Positions 1 to 7,720 of a stretch of 30,965 nt of DNA are shown piece by piece. The notes beneath the pieces are model-generated. The model did not search any database and was not told the DNA's origin. It saw only the letters and a list, made by a program, of their open reading frames with translations. Source of the DNA: DASXAQ01 sp036406615 (GTDB lineage: Bacteria; Actinomycetota; UBA4738). The first letter of the stretch is position 1. Each line of letters starts with the position of its first letter. The stretch is from assembly GCA_036406615.1 (NCBI GenBank), contig DASXAQ010000009.1, positions 1 through 30,965 of the forward strand, in the 5' to 3' direction. Both the position numbers and the translations under genes were made by a program.

Positions 1-1
1 G

Positions 2-1519
2 ACCGGCGAGGGCTCGGACCTGGCCTGGGCAGACGAGGCCCAGGCACGTGATGCGGTTCGGGATCGCGCGTTTCCGGTGCTGATCGCGGCCGGGGCCGCT
101 GCGCGCAATCGCAATGCGACGGAACGCGGGTTGGAGCTGCATCAGGTCGCCCTCGAGCTGGCACGCGGCGACCGGGAGCACGCCGAGGCATTCGAAGAGC
201 TCGGGGACGACCACGGCTGGAGCTACCACGGGGACCCCAGCACCACGGCGTGGAACCGTGCACTGGAACTCTGGCGAGCGCTTGGCGAGGATGACGCCTG
301 CGCCAGGGTGTGCCTGAAGGCCGCGCGCCACACCGCCATCTACTGGGGCGGATTCGCCAGCCGGCCTTCCGGTGCGACCGTGGACGCGTACGTGGACGAG
401 GGCCTCGACAAGGCACGCGACCCGCTCAGCCGGGCGTGGCTTCTGTCGCTCCGAGGTCTGGCTCGGGCCTCGTATTCGAGCGCGGGCGAGCAGGATCCCC
501 GATCCCAGGAGGTCCGCGTCGACGCCGCGGAGGAGGCGGCGTCCCTTGCCCGGACCATCGACGATACGAACGCCCTTGCGCTGGCCCAACGCACCCTCTG
601 CGCGCTGTACCTGGACATGGGGCGGTCCGCAGATGCGCTCGCGTTGGCCGAACGGCAGCTGGATCTGGTCGATCGCATCGGATCGCAGCGAACCCGCAAT
701 CTCGAGACCCTGATGTCGCTCGCGCAGATCATGGACATCGGTGGGGACTTCCCGCGCGCCCTCGAGTTTGCGGGCGACGTCCGACGCCGGTCCGCCGACA
801 GCAGTGCGCACGAGCGGATGCACGCGACGTACTACGAGATGGCCGTCCTGTACCGGATGGGGCGGTGGCAAGACGTCCCGGCGTTGCTCGACGAACATCT
901 GGCCGCATTCGCGGAGGAGACCGTGGACATGAACTGCCCCTTCACCCGGTCCGGGCCCGTGGTCGGCGCGCTGGTCATGGAGCAACTGCGGGAAGCGGAC
1001 GCCGCCGCAAGAGCTTCGGACTCCATCTACCCGAACGACGACGAGCCGGGGATGGTCGAGGGGTGGATGGCCGAGCGTGAGTTGCTGAACGGACGGCCCG
1101 ATGCGGCTGCGGAGATCGCGCGCCGCACGGTCGCGTTCGGGCGGGGTCCCACGATCGAGCAGCCGTTCTACGAGTGGCCCGTGCTGGTTGAGGCCCTTGC
1201 GGCGCTCGAGCGCTGGGACGAGCTGGAGGCCGCGGTGGCGGACGTTCGAACCCGCTCGGCGAACGTCGCGTGGCTCGAACCCGCGATCGACCGGGCGGAG
1301 GCCGCACGGCTGGCAAGTCATGGCGACTCGGAAGGCGCGGCGGCCTCGCTTCGTCGCGCGCTGGACGCCTATCGACGAATGGGCATGTCGGCGGAGATTG
1401 CCACGACGCTCGAGCGGCTCGCCCTCGTCGAAGGGCAGGAGTTGGAGAAGGCCGCTCACCTGGAGGAAGCCGAGGCAATCCGTGCGGTCGTCACAGGCAG
1501 CACCGGCGTTCAGCCGTGA
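2..1519 (+). CDS. C-terminal part of a TPR-rich ATPase/cyclase-type regulator (partial)
   Basis: The reading frame is open from base 2 to the TGA at 1517-1519, so the gene starts upstream of the window and only about 505 C-terminal residues are seen. The visible part is almost entirely alpha-helical. It has repeated Ala/Leu/Arg-rich helix pairs of the tetratricopeptide kind, such as ALALAERQLDLVDRIG and AAASLRRALDAYRRMGM. This is the layout of the C-terminal half of large actinobacterial regulators that carry a LuxR, SARP or adenylate-cyclase domain and an AAA/STAND ATPase in front of TPRs. The enzymatic or DNA-binding end is not in the window, so the exact class is inference. No helix-turn-helix is visible at the C-terminus, which argues against a LuxR ending. 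The gene ends 3 bases before the convergent propeller gene. Confidence 0.6.
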   Translation, partial: TGEGSDLAWADEAQARDAVRDRAFPVLIAAGAAARNRNATERGLELHQVALELARGDREHAEAFEELGDDHGWSYHGDPSTTAWNRALELWRALGEDDACARVCLKAARHTAIYWGGFASRPSGATVDAYVDEGLDKARDPLSRAWLLSLRGLARASYSSAGEQDPRSQEVRVDAAEEAASLARTIDDTNALALAQRTLCALYLDMGRSADALALAERQLDLVDRIGSQRTRNLETLMSLAQIMDIGGDFPRALEFAGDVRRRSADSSAHERMHATYYEMAVLYRMGRWQDVPALLDEHLAAFAEETVDMNCPFTRSGPVVGALVMEQLREADAAARASDSIYPNDDEPGMVEGWMAERELLNGRPDAAAEIARRTVAFGRGPTIEQPFYEWPVLVEALAALERWDELEAAVADVRTRSANVAWLEPAIDRAEAARLASHGDSEGAAASLRRALDAYRRMGMSAEIATTLERLALVEGQELEKAAHLEEAEAIRAVVTGSTGVQP

Positions 1520-1522
1520 TGG

Positions 1523-2926
1523 CTACGTGGTGCTATACGCGAGGGTGACCCACGATGCGGGAACGCCGCGGGCGACGAGCGTGCCGGTCACGAAGACCTT
1601 CGATCCGTCCGGGTTCGTTCCGAGTGCGCCAATGTCGTCTCCCGACGCGCTTCCGGCAGGGCCCTCGAACCGCTTGGTCCATAGCGATTGGCCCGTGGCC
1701 GCATCGTAGGCCACCGTTCCAATGTTGGTCGTGCCCGACTCCGTGCCCCCCACCCACCCGGTCACGAAAACCTCGGATCCATCCGGACGTACGCCGATCG
1801 CCCAGGGCAAGCCGTAGTCGTCCACGCTGTAGCGGCGCGTCCAGACCGGCGCGCCTGTTGCCGCGTCGTATGCGACCGTGACGTCGTCGTTGCCCAGAGG
1901 GGTCAGCTCGCCTTGTCCCGTCACGAACACCAGAGTGCCGGTCGGGCTGATGGCGACCGCGTCGCCTTCGTCCTCGCTTTGGTCGTGGTACCGCGAGAGC
2001 CACTTCCGGACGCCGGTCGTCGCGTCGTAGGCCACGGTCAAAAAGCACGTCTCGAAAAGCGTAATCGTGCTGTACCCGGTCACGACCACCGTCGACCCAT
2101 CCGGCGACACGGCGAGGCCATCCCCGCCGTCGTCCAGGTTTGCCGGGTCGTCGTAGCGTCGAACCCAGACCTTTCGACCGGAGGCCGCGTCCATGGCGAG
2201 CGTGACGAGGTCATACCTGGCGGTGTTGAGTCCCTGGCCGCCGCCGGTGATGTACACCATCGAACCATCCGGAGCGATGCCCATCGCATCGGCCGCGAAT
2301 CCGGCGCCGTGCGGGCCTTCGTACCTGTTCACCCAGAGCTGATGGCCCGTCGCGGCGTCGTACGCGACCGTGGCGGTCCCCTGCGGAAGGCTGAAGGGGC
2401 TTGAACCCGTGACATACACCGTCGCGCCGTCGGGACTCACCCGGATGGCCACCGCAGCGTCAGACACGTTGGAGGGCCCGTTGTATCGGTGAGACCAGAT
2501 CTGCTCTCCGTTCGAGGCGTTGTACGCGAAAGTGAGGTAGTCGTCGCTTCCCGCCCCCAAGCCGGTTCCCGTGACGAACACCGTGGAGCCGTCCGGACTC
2601 ACCGCGATCGCAGCCCCGACGATGAGGCCCGTTCGAAGGCCGGAGACCAGCCAGAGCGGGGCCCCCGACGAGGCGTCGTATGCCTCGGTCAGCCCGCACG
2701 GTTGCGGGGTGCATGCTGGTCCTGGGGCTCCCGACCCGGTGACGAAGACCTTCGAACCGTCGGGGCTCACGGCCAGCGCCTTCGGGGAGTTGTACGAGCC
2801 GCCCGTCCCCGTGTAGGCGGTCAGCCAGAGTCGCTGGCCGGGAAAGGCAACCGCCGCCGATTGGGGAAACAGGACCGACAACAGGCAAAGCGCCGCGACG
2901 CTGAGGATGACCGACCGGAGCCTCAT
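1523..2926 (-). CDS. Secreted PQQ-like beta-propeller protein, eight repeats
   Basis: The 467-residue protein begins with a signal peptide (MRLRSVILSVAALC, ending near AVAF). It then has eight copies of a module of about 50 residues. Each has a VSPDGSxVFVTG-type strand followed in most blades by YDAATGxxxW. This is the pattern of PQQ-like/BamB-like propellers, and eight blades fit that fold. There is no obvious catalytic signature, so a binding or scaffold role outside the membrane is more likely than an enzyme. The start at 2926 is preferred over the longer frame to 2992 because GGAGGGAG lies 6-8 bases upstream and a good promoter (2963-2992) overlaps the longer version. It is transcribed alone, and its 3' end nearly touches the TPR gene. 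Function unknown. Confidence 0.8.
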   Translation of the reverse strand: MRLRSVILSVAALCLLSVLFPQSAAVAFPGQRLWLTAYTGTGGSYNSPKALAVSPDGSKVFVTGSGAPGPACTPQPCGLTEAYDASSGAPLWLVSGLRTGLIVGAAIAVSPDGSTVFVTGTGLGAGSDDYLTFAYNASNGEQIWSHRYNGPSNVSDAAVAIRVSPDGATVYVTGSSPFSLPQGTATVAYDAATGHQLWVNRYEGPHGAGFAADAMGIAPDGSMVYITGGGQGLNTARYDLVTLAMDAASGRKVWVRRYDDPANLDDGGDGLAVSPDGSTVVVTGYSTITLFETCFLTVAYDATTGVRKWLSRYHDQSEDEGDAVAISPTGTLVFVTGQGELTPLGNDDVTVAYDAATGAPVWTRRYSVDDYGLPWAIGVRPDGSEVFVTGWVGGTESGTTNIGTVAYDAATGQSLWTKRFEGPAGSASGDDIGALGTNPDGSKVFVTGTLVARGVPASWVTLAYSTT

Positions 2927-2962
2927 TCGAATCTCCCTCCACGTTCCGGGCGGGCAGGACGG

Positions 2963-2992
2963 ACTGTAAAGCTCCCGGGCAAATCGGGTCAA
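2963..2992 (-). promoter_or_regulatory. Sigma-70-type promoter of the PQQ-like propeller gene
   Basis: On the minus strand TTGACC (2992-2987) is followed after 18 bases by TACAGT (2968-2963). The predicted transcript start is about 30 bases before the ATG at 2926, leaving room for the GGAGGGAG ribosome site. Five of six bases match the -35 consensus and four of six the -10. Confidence 0.55.
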
Positions 2993-3019
2993 ATGCGCAG
3001 CGAGGTGGCCCTTCGTGGA

Positions 3020-3412
3020 TCAGGCTTCGGCGGCGGCGCCGAAGGCGCTGCGCACCGCGTCGGGTAGCAGCCCCTCGTCGCGAGCCTTGACCAGGTAGCC
3101 GGCCGCCCCCGCGTCCTTGGCGGTCGCCTGCTCGAACGAGCTGTCGAAGGCCGTGAACAGGATCACCTTGGTCTGGGGGCGCTGGCGGCCGATGTGACGG
3201 GTCGCGGAGACGCCATCCATCCGCGGCATGCGGATGTCCATGACGACCACGTCAATGTCGAATTGGTCGACCTTGTGCAGGGCATCGTCGCCGTCATCGG
3301 CCGTCGCCACCACGTTCAACCCGGCGGTGCGAAGCAGGATCTGCAGGCCGTCGAGCGTTCGGCGTTCGTCGTCGACGACAAGCACGCGAGGCCGGCTGGA
3401 GACCGAGTCCAT
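3020..3412 (-). CDS. Receiver-only response regulator
   Basis: This 130-residue protein is a single receiver domain. The acidic pair DD occurs in VLVVDDERRTL (about residues 13-14). The phospho-acceptor Asp lies in VVVMDIRMPRMDG (about residue 58), the switch Thr/Ser region is in VILFTAF and the conserved Lys is in GYLVKA. The sequence resembles NarL/DesR-type receivers, but the protein stops about 15 residues after the last receiver helix and no HTH follows in any frame down to 2930. It therefore looks like a CheY-like signal carrier rather than a DNA-binding regulator. No histidine kinase is nearby. The gene is third in a minus-strand run after the DinB-like and VOC genes (63-base gap). Only a weak ribosome site is visible before its ATG. 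Confidence 0.85.
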   Translation of the reverse strand: MDSVSSRPRVLVVDDERRTLDGLQILLRTAGLNVVATADDGDDALHKVDQFDIDVVVMDIRMPRMDGVSATRHIGRQRPQTKVILFTAFDSSFEQATAKDAGAAGYLVKARDEGLLPDAVRSAFGAAAEA

Positions 3413-3475
3413 GCATTCGATATCGACAACCGCGGGGGATCCACTTGATTCCAGCGAGGCCGATCCCGCGCGCGA

Positions 3476-3850
3476 TCAGCTCTGCGGGACGTCGTCCGTC
3501 GTGAGGCAGAAGGGGTGGCCCGCCGGATCCGCGTACACGCGGCAGTGGTCGTTCGGCTGGAAGTCGAACCTCGTCGCACCAGCCGCCAGGACACGCGCCT
3601 CGGTCGCGTCCAGGTCGTCGACGTCGAAATCCAGGTGCATCTGCATCGACGAGGACGGGTCCGGCCACGTCGGTGGCTTGTAGTCCGGCGCCGTCTGGAA
3701 GTCGATGCGACCACCGGGACCGTTGACGGTGGCCCACTGCGCGTCCGCGAACGTCACCCGGCCGCCCGTGATCTCGGCGTAGAAGGCGGCAAGCTTCGAC
3801 GCGTCCGGGCACTCGAGGGCCGGCGAGCTGAGCTTGATGGTGTCGCTCAC
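3476..3850 (-). CDS. VOC-family (glyoxalase/bleomycin-resistance-like) protein
   Basis: The 124-residue protein has the two beta-alpha-beta-beta-beta halves of the vicinal-oxygen-chelate fold. The first half starts with CPDASKLAAFYAEITGG, the second with HLDFDVDDLDATEARVLAAG, and it ends with the usual VYADPAGHPFCL strand. Proteins of this length are common in actinobacteria and mostly uncharacterised. Possible roles are ring-cleavage, epimerisation, metal-dependent lyase activity or drug binding, and the substrate cannot be read from the sequence. It starts with GTG, 22 bases after the DinB-like gene, so the two are probably co-transcribed. Confidence 0.85.
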   Translation of the reverse strand: MSDTIKLSSPALECPDASKLAAFYAEITGGRVTFADAQWATVNGPGGRIDFQTAPDYKPPTWPDPSSSMQMHLDFDVDDLDATEARVLAAGATRFDFQPNDHCRVYADPAGHPFCLTTDDVPQS

Positions 3851-3872
3851 GGCGCGAGGATACCTCTCCTCG

Positions 3873-4355
3873 TCAGGTGAGGATGAGCCAGGTTCGGCCG
3901 TCGATCAGCTCGCGGACCGCGTCGAGGTGCCCGGCGTGCGTCGCCGTCTCGGTGATCACGTGCATCAGGACCTCCCGCAGGTTCTCGAGCTTCCAGGTCG
4001 CCCACTCGTCCGGCCATCGCGCCGGCGGCGTGTCCAGGTCGGTAACCTCGATCACGCCGTTGGCGAGTTCGATCTCACGCCGGTAGAGGTCGAATACCTC
4101 GCCCGACGGCATGCCGGGCGGGACGTGCCACGCATTGTCTGATTCGTCGAGCTCGATCGGCTCGTTCGCGACGATGATGCGAAACCAGAACCGCTCGACG
4201 TCGATCGCCAGATGGTGGACCAGTCCCAGGCACGTCCACCCGGTTGGCAGAACCGCCCGCTGGAGCGCCTCGTCGGACAGGCCCTCGAGGATGCCGAGGA
4301 CGTGCTCGCGCTGCGCGTCCAGCGTGGCACGCAACACGTCGCGTTCGCTGGCCAT
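3873..4355 (-). CDS. DinB/DUF664-like protein (first of two)
   Basis: The 160-residue protein is a four-helix-bundle DinB-superfamily member. The N-terminal helix is RDVLRATLDAQREHVLGIL. A His pair follows in GLVHHLAIDVERFWF, and a C-terminal His motif in ETATHAGHLDAVREL supplies the likely metal ligands. Members include mycothiol- or bacillithiol-dependent transferases and many of unknown function, and which applies here is not evident. GAGG lies 8 bases before the ATG at 4355, and this fixes the start although the frame stays open further upstream. It is the first gene of the DinB-VOC-receiver run and is divergent from the first sigma gene. Confidence 0.8.
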   Translation of the reverse strand: MASERDVLRATLDAQREHVLGILEGLSDEALQRAVLPTGWTCLGLVHHLAIDVERFWFRIIVANEPIELDESDNAWHVPPGMPSGEVFDLYRREIELANGVIEVTDLDTPPARWPDEWATWKLENLREVLMHVITETATHAGHLDAVRELIDGRTWLILT

Positions 4356-4410
4356 CGGCCGATCCTCGCACACCCTCCCTCGCCGAAGCGGATGACCCGA
4401 CCCGCCGGAT

Positions 4411-4437
4411 GGAACTCGCAGTCGCCTCGGGCGATAG
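4411..4437 (+). promoter_or_regulatory. Possible ECF-type promoter of the first sigma gene
   Basis: GGAAC at 4411-4415 is followed after 16 bases by CGATAG at 4432-4437, then about 18 bases to the GTG at 4456. The GGAAC-N16 spacing is that of many ECF sigma promoters and would allow self-regulation. The -10 match is weak. Confidence 0.3.
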
Positions 4438-4455
4438 ACACGCTGATGGGACGAT

Positions 4456-5097
4456 GTGAGCGCCATGGTTGAGGACCTCGAGCCCACCGACGCCGATCTG
4501 TGGGAGGGCGCAGTCGCCGGAGACCCGGCAGCATTCGGCCGGCTCTTCGACCGCCGCGCGAACGACATCTTCGCGTTCTGCCTTCGAAGGACCGGCGACC
4601 GTCGCGCCGCGGAGGACCTCATGTCGGCCACGTTCCTGCATGCGTGGCGACGGCGAACCCAGTTCGAACCGCACCCCGACACGCCGCTCCCGCTGCTGTA
4701 CGGGATCGCGGCCAACCTGGTCCGCCTCCATCGACGAAACGAGGGCCGGCGGCATGCCGCCATGGCCCGGATTCCGGTCGCCGCGACCGAACCCGACCCG
4801 TCGGACGGGGTGACCGACCGCGTGGACGACGCGCGCCGCGTCGCGAGAGCCCTCGAAGCGCTGGGCACGTTGCCGGAGCGGGATCAGGAGCTGTTCGTCC
4901 TGTGCGTCTGGCAGGACCTTTCTTACGAGCAGGCCGCCGCGGCTCTCGGCATCCCCGTCGGCACGGTTCGCTCCCGCCTGTCTCGCGCGCGGTTGCGGCT
5001 GCGCGGGATGGTTGGGGAACCGCCGACCCGGCGCGGAGATGAAGCGAACGCAATCACCGGACCGACACCAGGAAGGCAGGCGAGATCCGATGGATGA
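4456..5097 (+). CDS. ECF RNA polymerase sigma factor 1
   Basis: This is a 213-residue group-4 sigma factor. Region 2 spans roughly residues 25-92 and includes DIFAFCLRRTGDRRAAEDLM and TFLHAWRRR. Region 4 spans roughly residues 140-190, with LPERDQELFVLCVWQDLSYEQ and the helix-turn-helix AAAALGIPVGTVRSRLSRAR. The linker between them is short and no extra C-terminal SnoaL-like domain is present. Translation could start at GTG 4456 or at ATG 4465. A GGGA at 4447-4450 favours 4456. The last 8 bases overlap the partner gene at 5090, indicating translational coupling, as is typical of a sigma factor with its membrane regulator. Confidence 0.9.
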   Translation: MSAMVEDLEPTDADLWEGAVAGDPAAFGRLFDRRANDIFAFCLRRTGDRRAAEDLMSATFLHAWRRRTQFEPHPDTPLPLLYGIAANLVRLHRRNEGRRHAAMARIPVAATEPDPSDGVTDRVDDARRVARALEALGTLPERDQELFVLCVWQDLSYEQAAAALGIPVGTVRSRLSRARLRLRGMVGEPPTRRGDEANAITGPTPGRQARSDG

Positions 5098-6124
5098 GAC
5101 GGTCGATCTCAAGGAGCTTCGCGCGACGGCGCCTCCGTACCCGGTGCGGCCGCTCTCGTCCGAGAGCCTGGCGCGTCGGCGATCGGTCCTGATGCGAGCG
5201 CTCCAGGACTCACCTCGTCTGGCCGCCGGCACCCCGCCCGAACCCATTCGTCCTGGGCATCGCCGGCCGGTTCGAAATCGCCGTCGCCTGACGGTCCTCG
5301 CGGCGGCCGCGGTGCTGGTGCTGGGCGCCACGGCCACAACCTGGGCGTTGGTGGCATCCTCGGCCCGCCAGACGGTGAGCGTCGAGTGCGTGATCCGCGG
5401 CAGCGACACGATCATCCCGTCGGCGACCGGCCGTCCGGTCGCCGACTGCGCGGCACAGTGGCGACGGGACACCGGCACCTCCGCGCCGCGTCTCATCGCG
5501 TACGACAACGGAGTCGGCGGGATCACCGTCCTGCCCGCCAGCCAGACGCCGCCGCGGGGCTTCACGCGCCTCCCCCAGGGAGCGACTCAGGACGTCTCGA
5601 TGGTCGTGATGCAGCAGTGGCTGGACGACTACGTCAGCGGCCTGAACTCGGGCTGCTACGGCAACGCGACCGCCGTCGCGATGACCCGGCAGGAGCTCGG
5701 TCGCCTGGGCATGGCGAACTGGACCGTGCGGCCCGCACCGGACAGCGACTTCGCCACCTCCGTCCAGTCGCCTTCCCGCGCGGGCGTGGCACCGGCGATG
5801 GTGAGCTCGAGCCAGAACTGCGTCGGCACCGGGATCCTGTTCCCCGACACGACCACCGTGCAGCTCCGCGCCCTCAGCGGCCCGATTGACCCCGGCTCGG
5901 TCATCGCGAAGTTGGCCGGCAAGCTGCGTGCCGTGGCGCAGCACTGCGGAACCCTGAACGCGACCGCCCGGGGGGTCCGCTCGGCGGCGCACTCCCTGGG
6001 GCTGACGCAGGCGGCCCACCAGTACGAGCTGACGATGGTGCCGGACGGCTCCCTGCAGTGCACCTCGATCGCGATGAACGTTGGCGGGACGATCTTCCTG
6101 ATCCTGCGAGGACCCGCCGCCTGA
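5090..6124 (+). CDS. Single-pass membrane partner of sigma factor 1, six-Cys extracytoplasmic domain
   Basis: The 344-residue product has a cytoplasmic N-terminus of about 65 residues (MDETVDLKELRATAPPYPV onward). An Arg-rich stop (RRPVRNRRR) and one membrane helix (about 67-90) follow, then an extracytoplasmic domain of about 250 residues. That domain has six Cys (in VEC, ADC, SGC, QNC, QHC and LQC), an even number that could form disulphides. No zinc anti-sigma HxxxCxxC motif is visible. Position and topology suggest an anti-sigma-type sensor, but this is inference; I do not recognise the outer domain. The ATG at 5090 is preferred because it overlaps the end of the sigma gene and is preceded by GGAAGGCAGG. 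Two genes of this type sit in this window. Confidence 0.7.
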   Translation: MDETVDLKELRATAPPYPVRPLSSESLARRRSVLMRALQDSPRLAAGTPPEPIRPGHRRPVRNRRRLTVLAAAAVLVLGATATTWALVASSARQTVSVECVIRGSDTIIPSATGRPVADCAAQWRRDTGTSAPRLIAYDNGVGGITVLPASQTPPRGFTRLPQGATQDVSMVVMQQWLDDYVSGLNSGCYGNATAVAMTRQELGRLGMANWTVRPAPDSDFATSVQSPSRAGVAPAMVSSSQNCVGTGILFPDTTTVQLRALSGPIDPGSVIAKLAGKLRAVAQHCGTLNATARGVRSAAHSLGLTQAAHQYELTMVPDGSLQCTSIAMNVGGTIFLILRGPAA

Positions 6125-6173
6125 GCCGCGGTGGGTCCCGGGTCTTCAGGGCGCCGCGACGCCGGTCAGCACA

Positions 6174-6362
6174 TCAGAGGGATTGCCGAGGCCGGGCGGG
6201 CGAACCTGGCGCTCCGCCGGGAACCACGCCGCCGCCCGCCGGACCGGCCACCGACGTGAACGCGAAGGCGGACTGGCACCGCAGGCAGTAGGCATGCCGC
6301 GAGTCGGACAGCTCGATCACCAGGGTCGCGGTTCCACAGGCGGGACAGGGCAACACCGACAT
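6174..6362 (-). CDS. Small zinc-ribbon protein
   Basis: This 62-residue protein has CPAC near residues 6-9 and CLRC near residues 26-29, a compact four-Cys zinc ribbon. A Gly/Pro/Ala-rich disordered tail follows. The start at 6362 is favoured because GGAGG lies exactly 5 bases upstream; an in-frame ATG at 6374 would add four residues. It lies 49 bases beyond and opposite to the membrane partner gene, and about 110 bases downstream of the secreted propeller gene on its own strand. Binding of nucleic acid or protein is possible; no function is evident. Confidence 0.65.
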   Translation of the reverse strand: MSVLPCPACGTATLVIELSDSRHAYCLRCQSAFAFTSVAGPAGGGVVPGGAPGSPARPRQSL

Positions 6363-6472
6363 CGCGGCCTCCATGGTCGGCTTCTCGACTTGCCCGGATG
6401 CTTCCCGGCGAGCAGCCGATCCAAACCGCGGCGTCGAAACCTCCACCGTTCGGGCCGTCGAGCGGCGCCCGA

Positions 6473-7603
6473 TCAGGGCCGCAAGCGCATGATCAGCGGC
6501 TGTGTCTGTCCGGAGGGTTCGTAGCTCCCGACCGCCCAGACGGTCCCGTCGGAGACGGAGGCGATCCCGTTCAGCTCGCTGTCCTGGCCGGTGGGCGGCA
6601 CCGCGACGGTTCGCCACGTGCCCCCACTCCAGTGCTCGACCGTCGCCTCGTAGGTCGTGGACGCGCTCCCGGTCGAGCCGGCGATCCACGCGTCTGCACT
6701 CGAGCGCTGGGCCACGCCCCACGGCTCGGTCCCCTGCTCGCTGCGGACCGACGCCCACGCCGTGCCGTCCCAATGGATGGCCAGCGGGTGCTCCGTGTAG
6801 TCCGGCGCCGGGCCCTCGGTGTCGCCGACGAACCAGATGTCGTTCGAGGCGAGCGCCGAGCCGCCGCGGATGTAGTCGAAGTCGCCGAGCTTCGGGCCCG
6901 GGGCCGCCGTCCACGAGGTTCCGTCCCAGTGCAGCAGCAGCAGTTGATCGGTGCCAACCTCGGCCGTGCCGGCCGCCCAGACGTCGTTCGAAGCGACGCC
7001 GGCGACCTTGCCGAAGAACGTGTAGTCGGACCCCGGCGGCTCGGGGAACGGCACGGACGACCACGACGTGCCGTCGTAGTGCAGGATCAGCCCGTCCTCG
7101 CCTTTCTGGCCGACCGCCCAGATGTCGTCGGCGCTGATCGCCTGGACGCCGTACAGCGGCGTATCGGCCGGCAGACCGGGGACGGGCACGATGCCCCATG
7201 CGGATCCGTTCCAGTGCTCGATCAGGTTGGCGTAGTTCTTCGTGAACCCGACCGCCCACGCGTCGTCGGGCGACAGCACCGCGACGTCGCGCAACATGTT
7301 CCAGTCGCTGATGCTGGGCGTCCGCACGGTCGACCAGGCGCGGCCGTCCCAGTGCATCGCGAACGTGAGCAGGGCCGCGCTCGGGGTCCATCGCTCGCCG
7401 ACCGCCCAGACGTCGGTCGGGCTCGATCCGGCAACGTCCATCAGCTCGCCGCCGTTCGCGGGTGGCGCCGGCACCAGCTGCCACGCGGAAGGTGCCGCGG
7501 TCCGGGCGCCGGCGACCGCCGGCGGCGCTCCGAGGGCGAGCGCAGCCATCACCGGTCCGATCAGGAGGAAGGCAAGACGTCGACGCGCGGGGCGAAGTCC
7601 CAT
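6473..7603 (-). CDS. Secreted seven-repeat DxWAVG/WDG beta-propeller protein (paralogue A)
   Basis: The 376-residue protein starts with a signal peptide (basic MGLRPARRR, hydrophobic LAFLLIGPVMAALALG, cleavage near AVAGA). It then has exactly seven copies of a unit of about 45-50 residues. Each contains a D(V/I/A)W(A/F/I)(V/A)G strand followed by a HWDGTSW-like strand. Seven repeats fit a seven-bladed propeller. No active-site motif is seen, so it is probably an extracellular binding or matrix protein. The start at 7603 is set by GGGAGGTGG just upstream. That ribosome site lies inside a small perfect hairpin (7607-7622). The gene is divergent from sigma factor 2 and has a paralogue at 19634-20782 with the same repeat number. 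Confidence 0.8.
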   Translation of the reverse strand: MGLRPARRRLAFLLIGPVMAALALGAPPAVAGARTAAPSAWQLVPAPPANGGELMDVAGSSPTDVWAVGERWTPSAALLTFAMHWDGRAWSTVRTPSISDWNMLRDVAVLSPDDAWAVGFTKNYANLIEHWNGSAWGIVPVPGLPADTPLYGVQAISADDIWAVGQKGEDGLILHYDGTSWSSVPFPEPPGSDYTFFGKVAGVASNDVWAAGTAEVGTDQLLLLHWDGTSWTAAPGPKLGDFDYIRGGSALASNDIWFVGDTEGPAPDYTEHPLAIHWDGTAWASVRSEQGTEPWGVAQRSSADAWIAGSTGSASTTYEATVEHWSGGTWRTVAVPPTGQDSELNGIASVSDGTVWAVGSYEPSGQTQPLIMRLRP

Positions 7604-7606
7604 ATG

Positions 7607-7622
7607 ACCACCTCCCGGTGGT
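7607..7622 (-). promoter_or_regulatory. Hairpin enclosing the ribosome binding site of propeller A
   Basis: ACCACC (7607-7612) and GGTGGT (7617-7622) are perfect inverted repeats with a 4-base loop. In the mRNA the Shine-Dalgarno GGGAGGTGG occupies the loop and the 3' arm, 3 bases before the ATG. Folding would hide the ribosome site. A regulatory role is inference. Confidence 0.45.
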
Positions 7623-7720
7623 TCCCCCCATGCCGACCTGTCGCCAAGACTACGCGCGACCGGGCCCCGGGGTTTGCTCCAGTCCCAACTGCCCAATTCC
7701 GATGACCACTGAAAGGATCC

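Noticed and set aside
2927..2992. Longer N-terminus for the PQQ-like propeller
   Set aside because: It would overlap the TTGACC-N18-TACAGT promoter and bury the signal peptide; a strong ribosome site precedes 2926.
4356..4868. Upstream extension of the first DinB-like gene
   Set aside because: The extension is Arg/Ser-rich, runs antisense to the sigma gene, and a ribosome site marks the start at 4355.
5090..6124. Classical zinc-binding anti-sigma (ZAS) protein
   Set aside because: No HxxxCxxC motif occurs in the cytoplasmic part; all Cys lie outside the membrane.
6375..6472. Extension of the zinc-ribbon protein upstream of 6374
   Set aside because: The frame is open, but composition becomes Arg/Ala-rich and runs antisense through the propeller repeats; GGAGG supports 6362.
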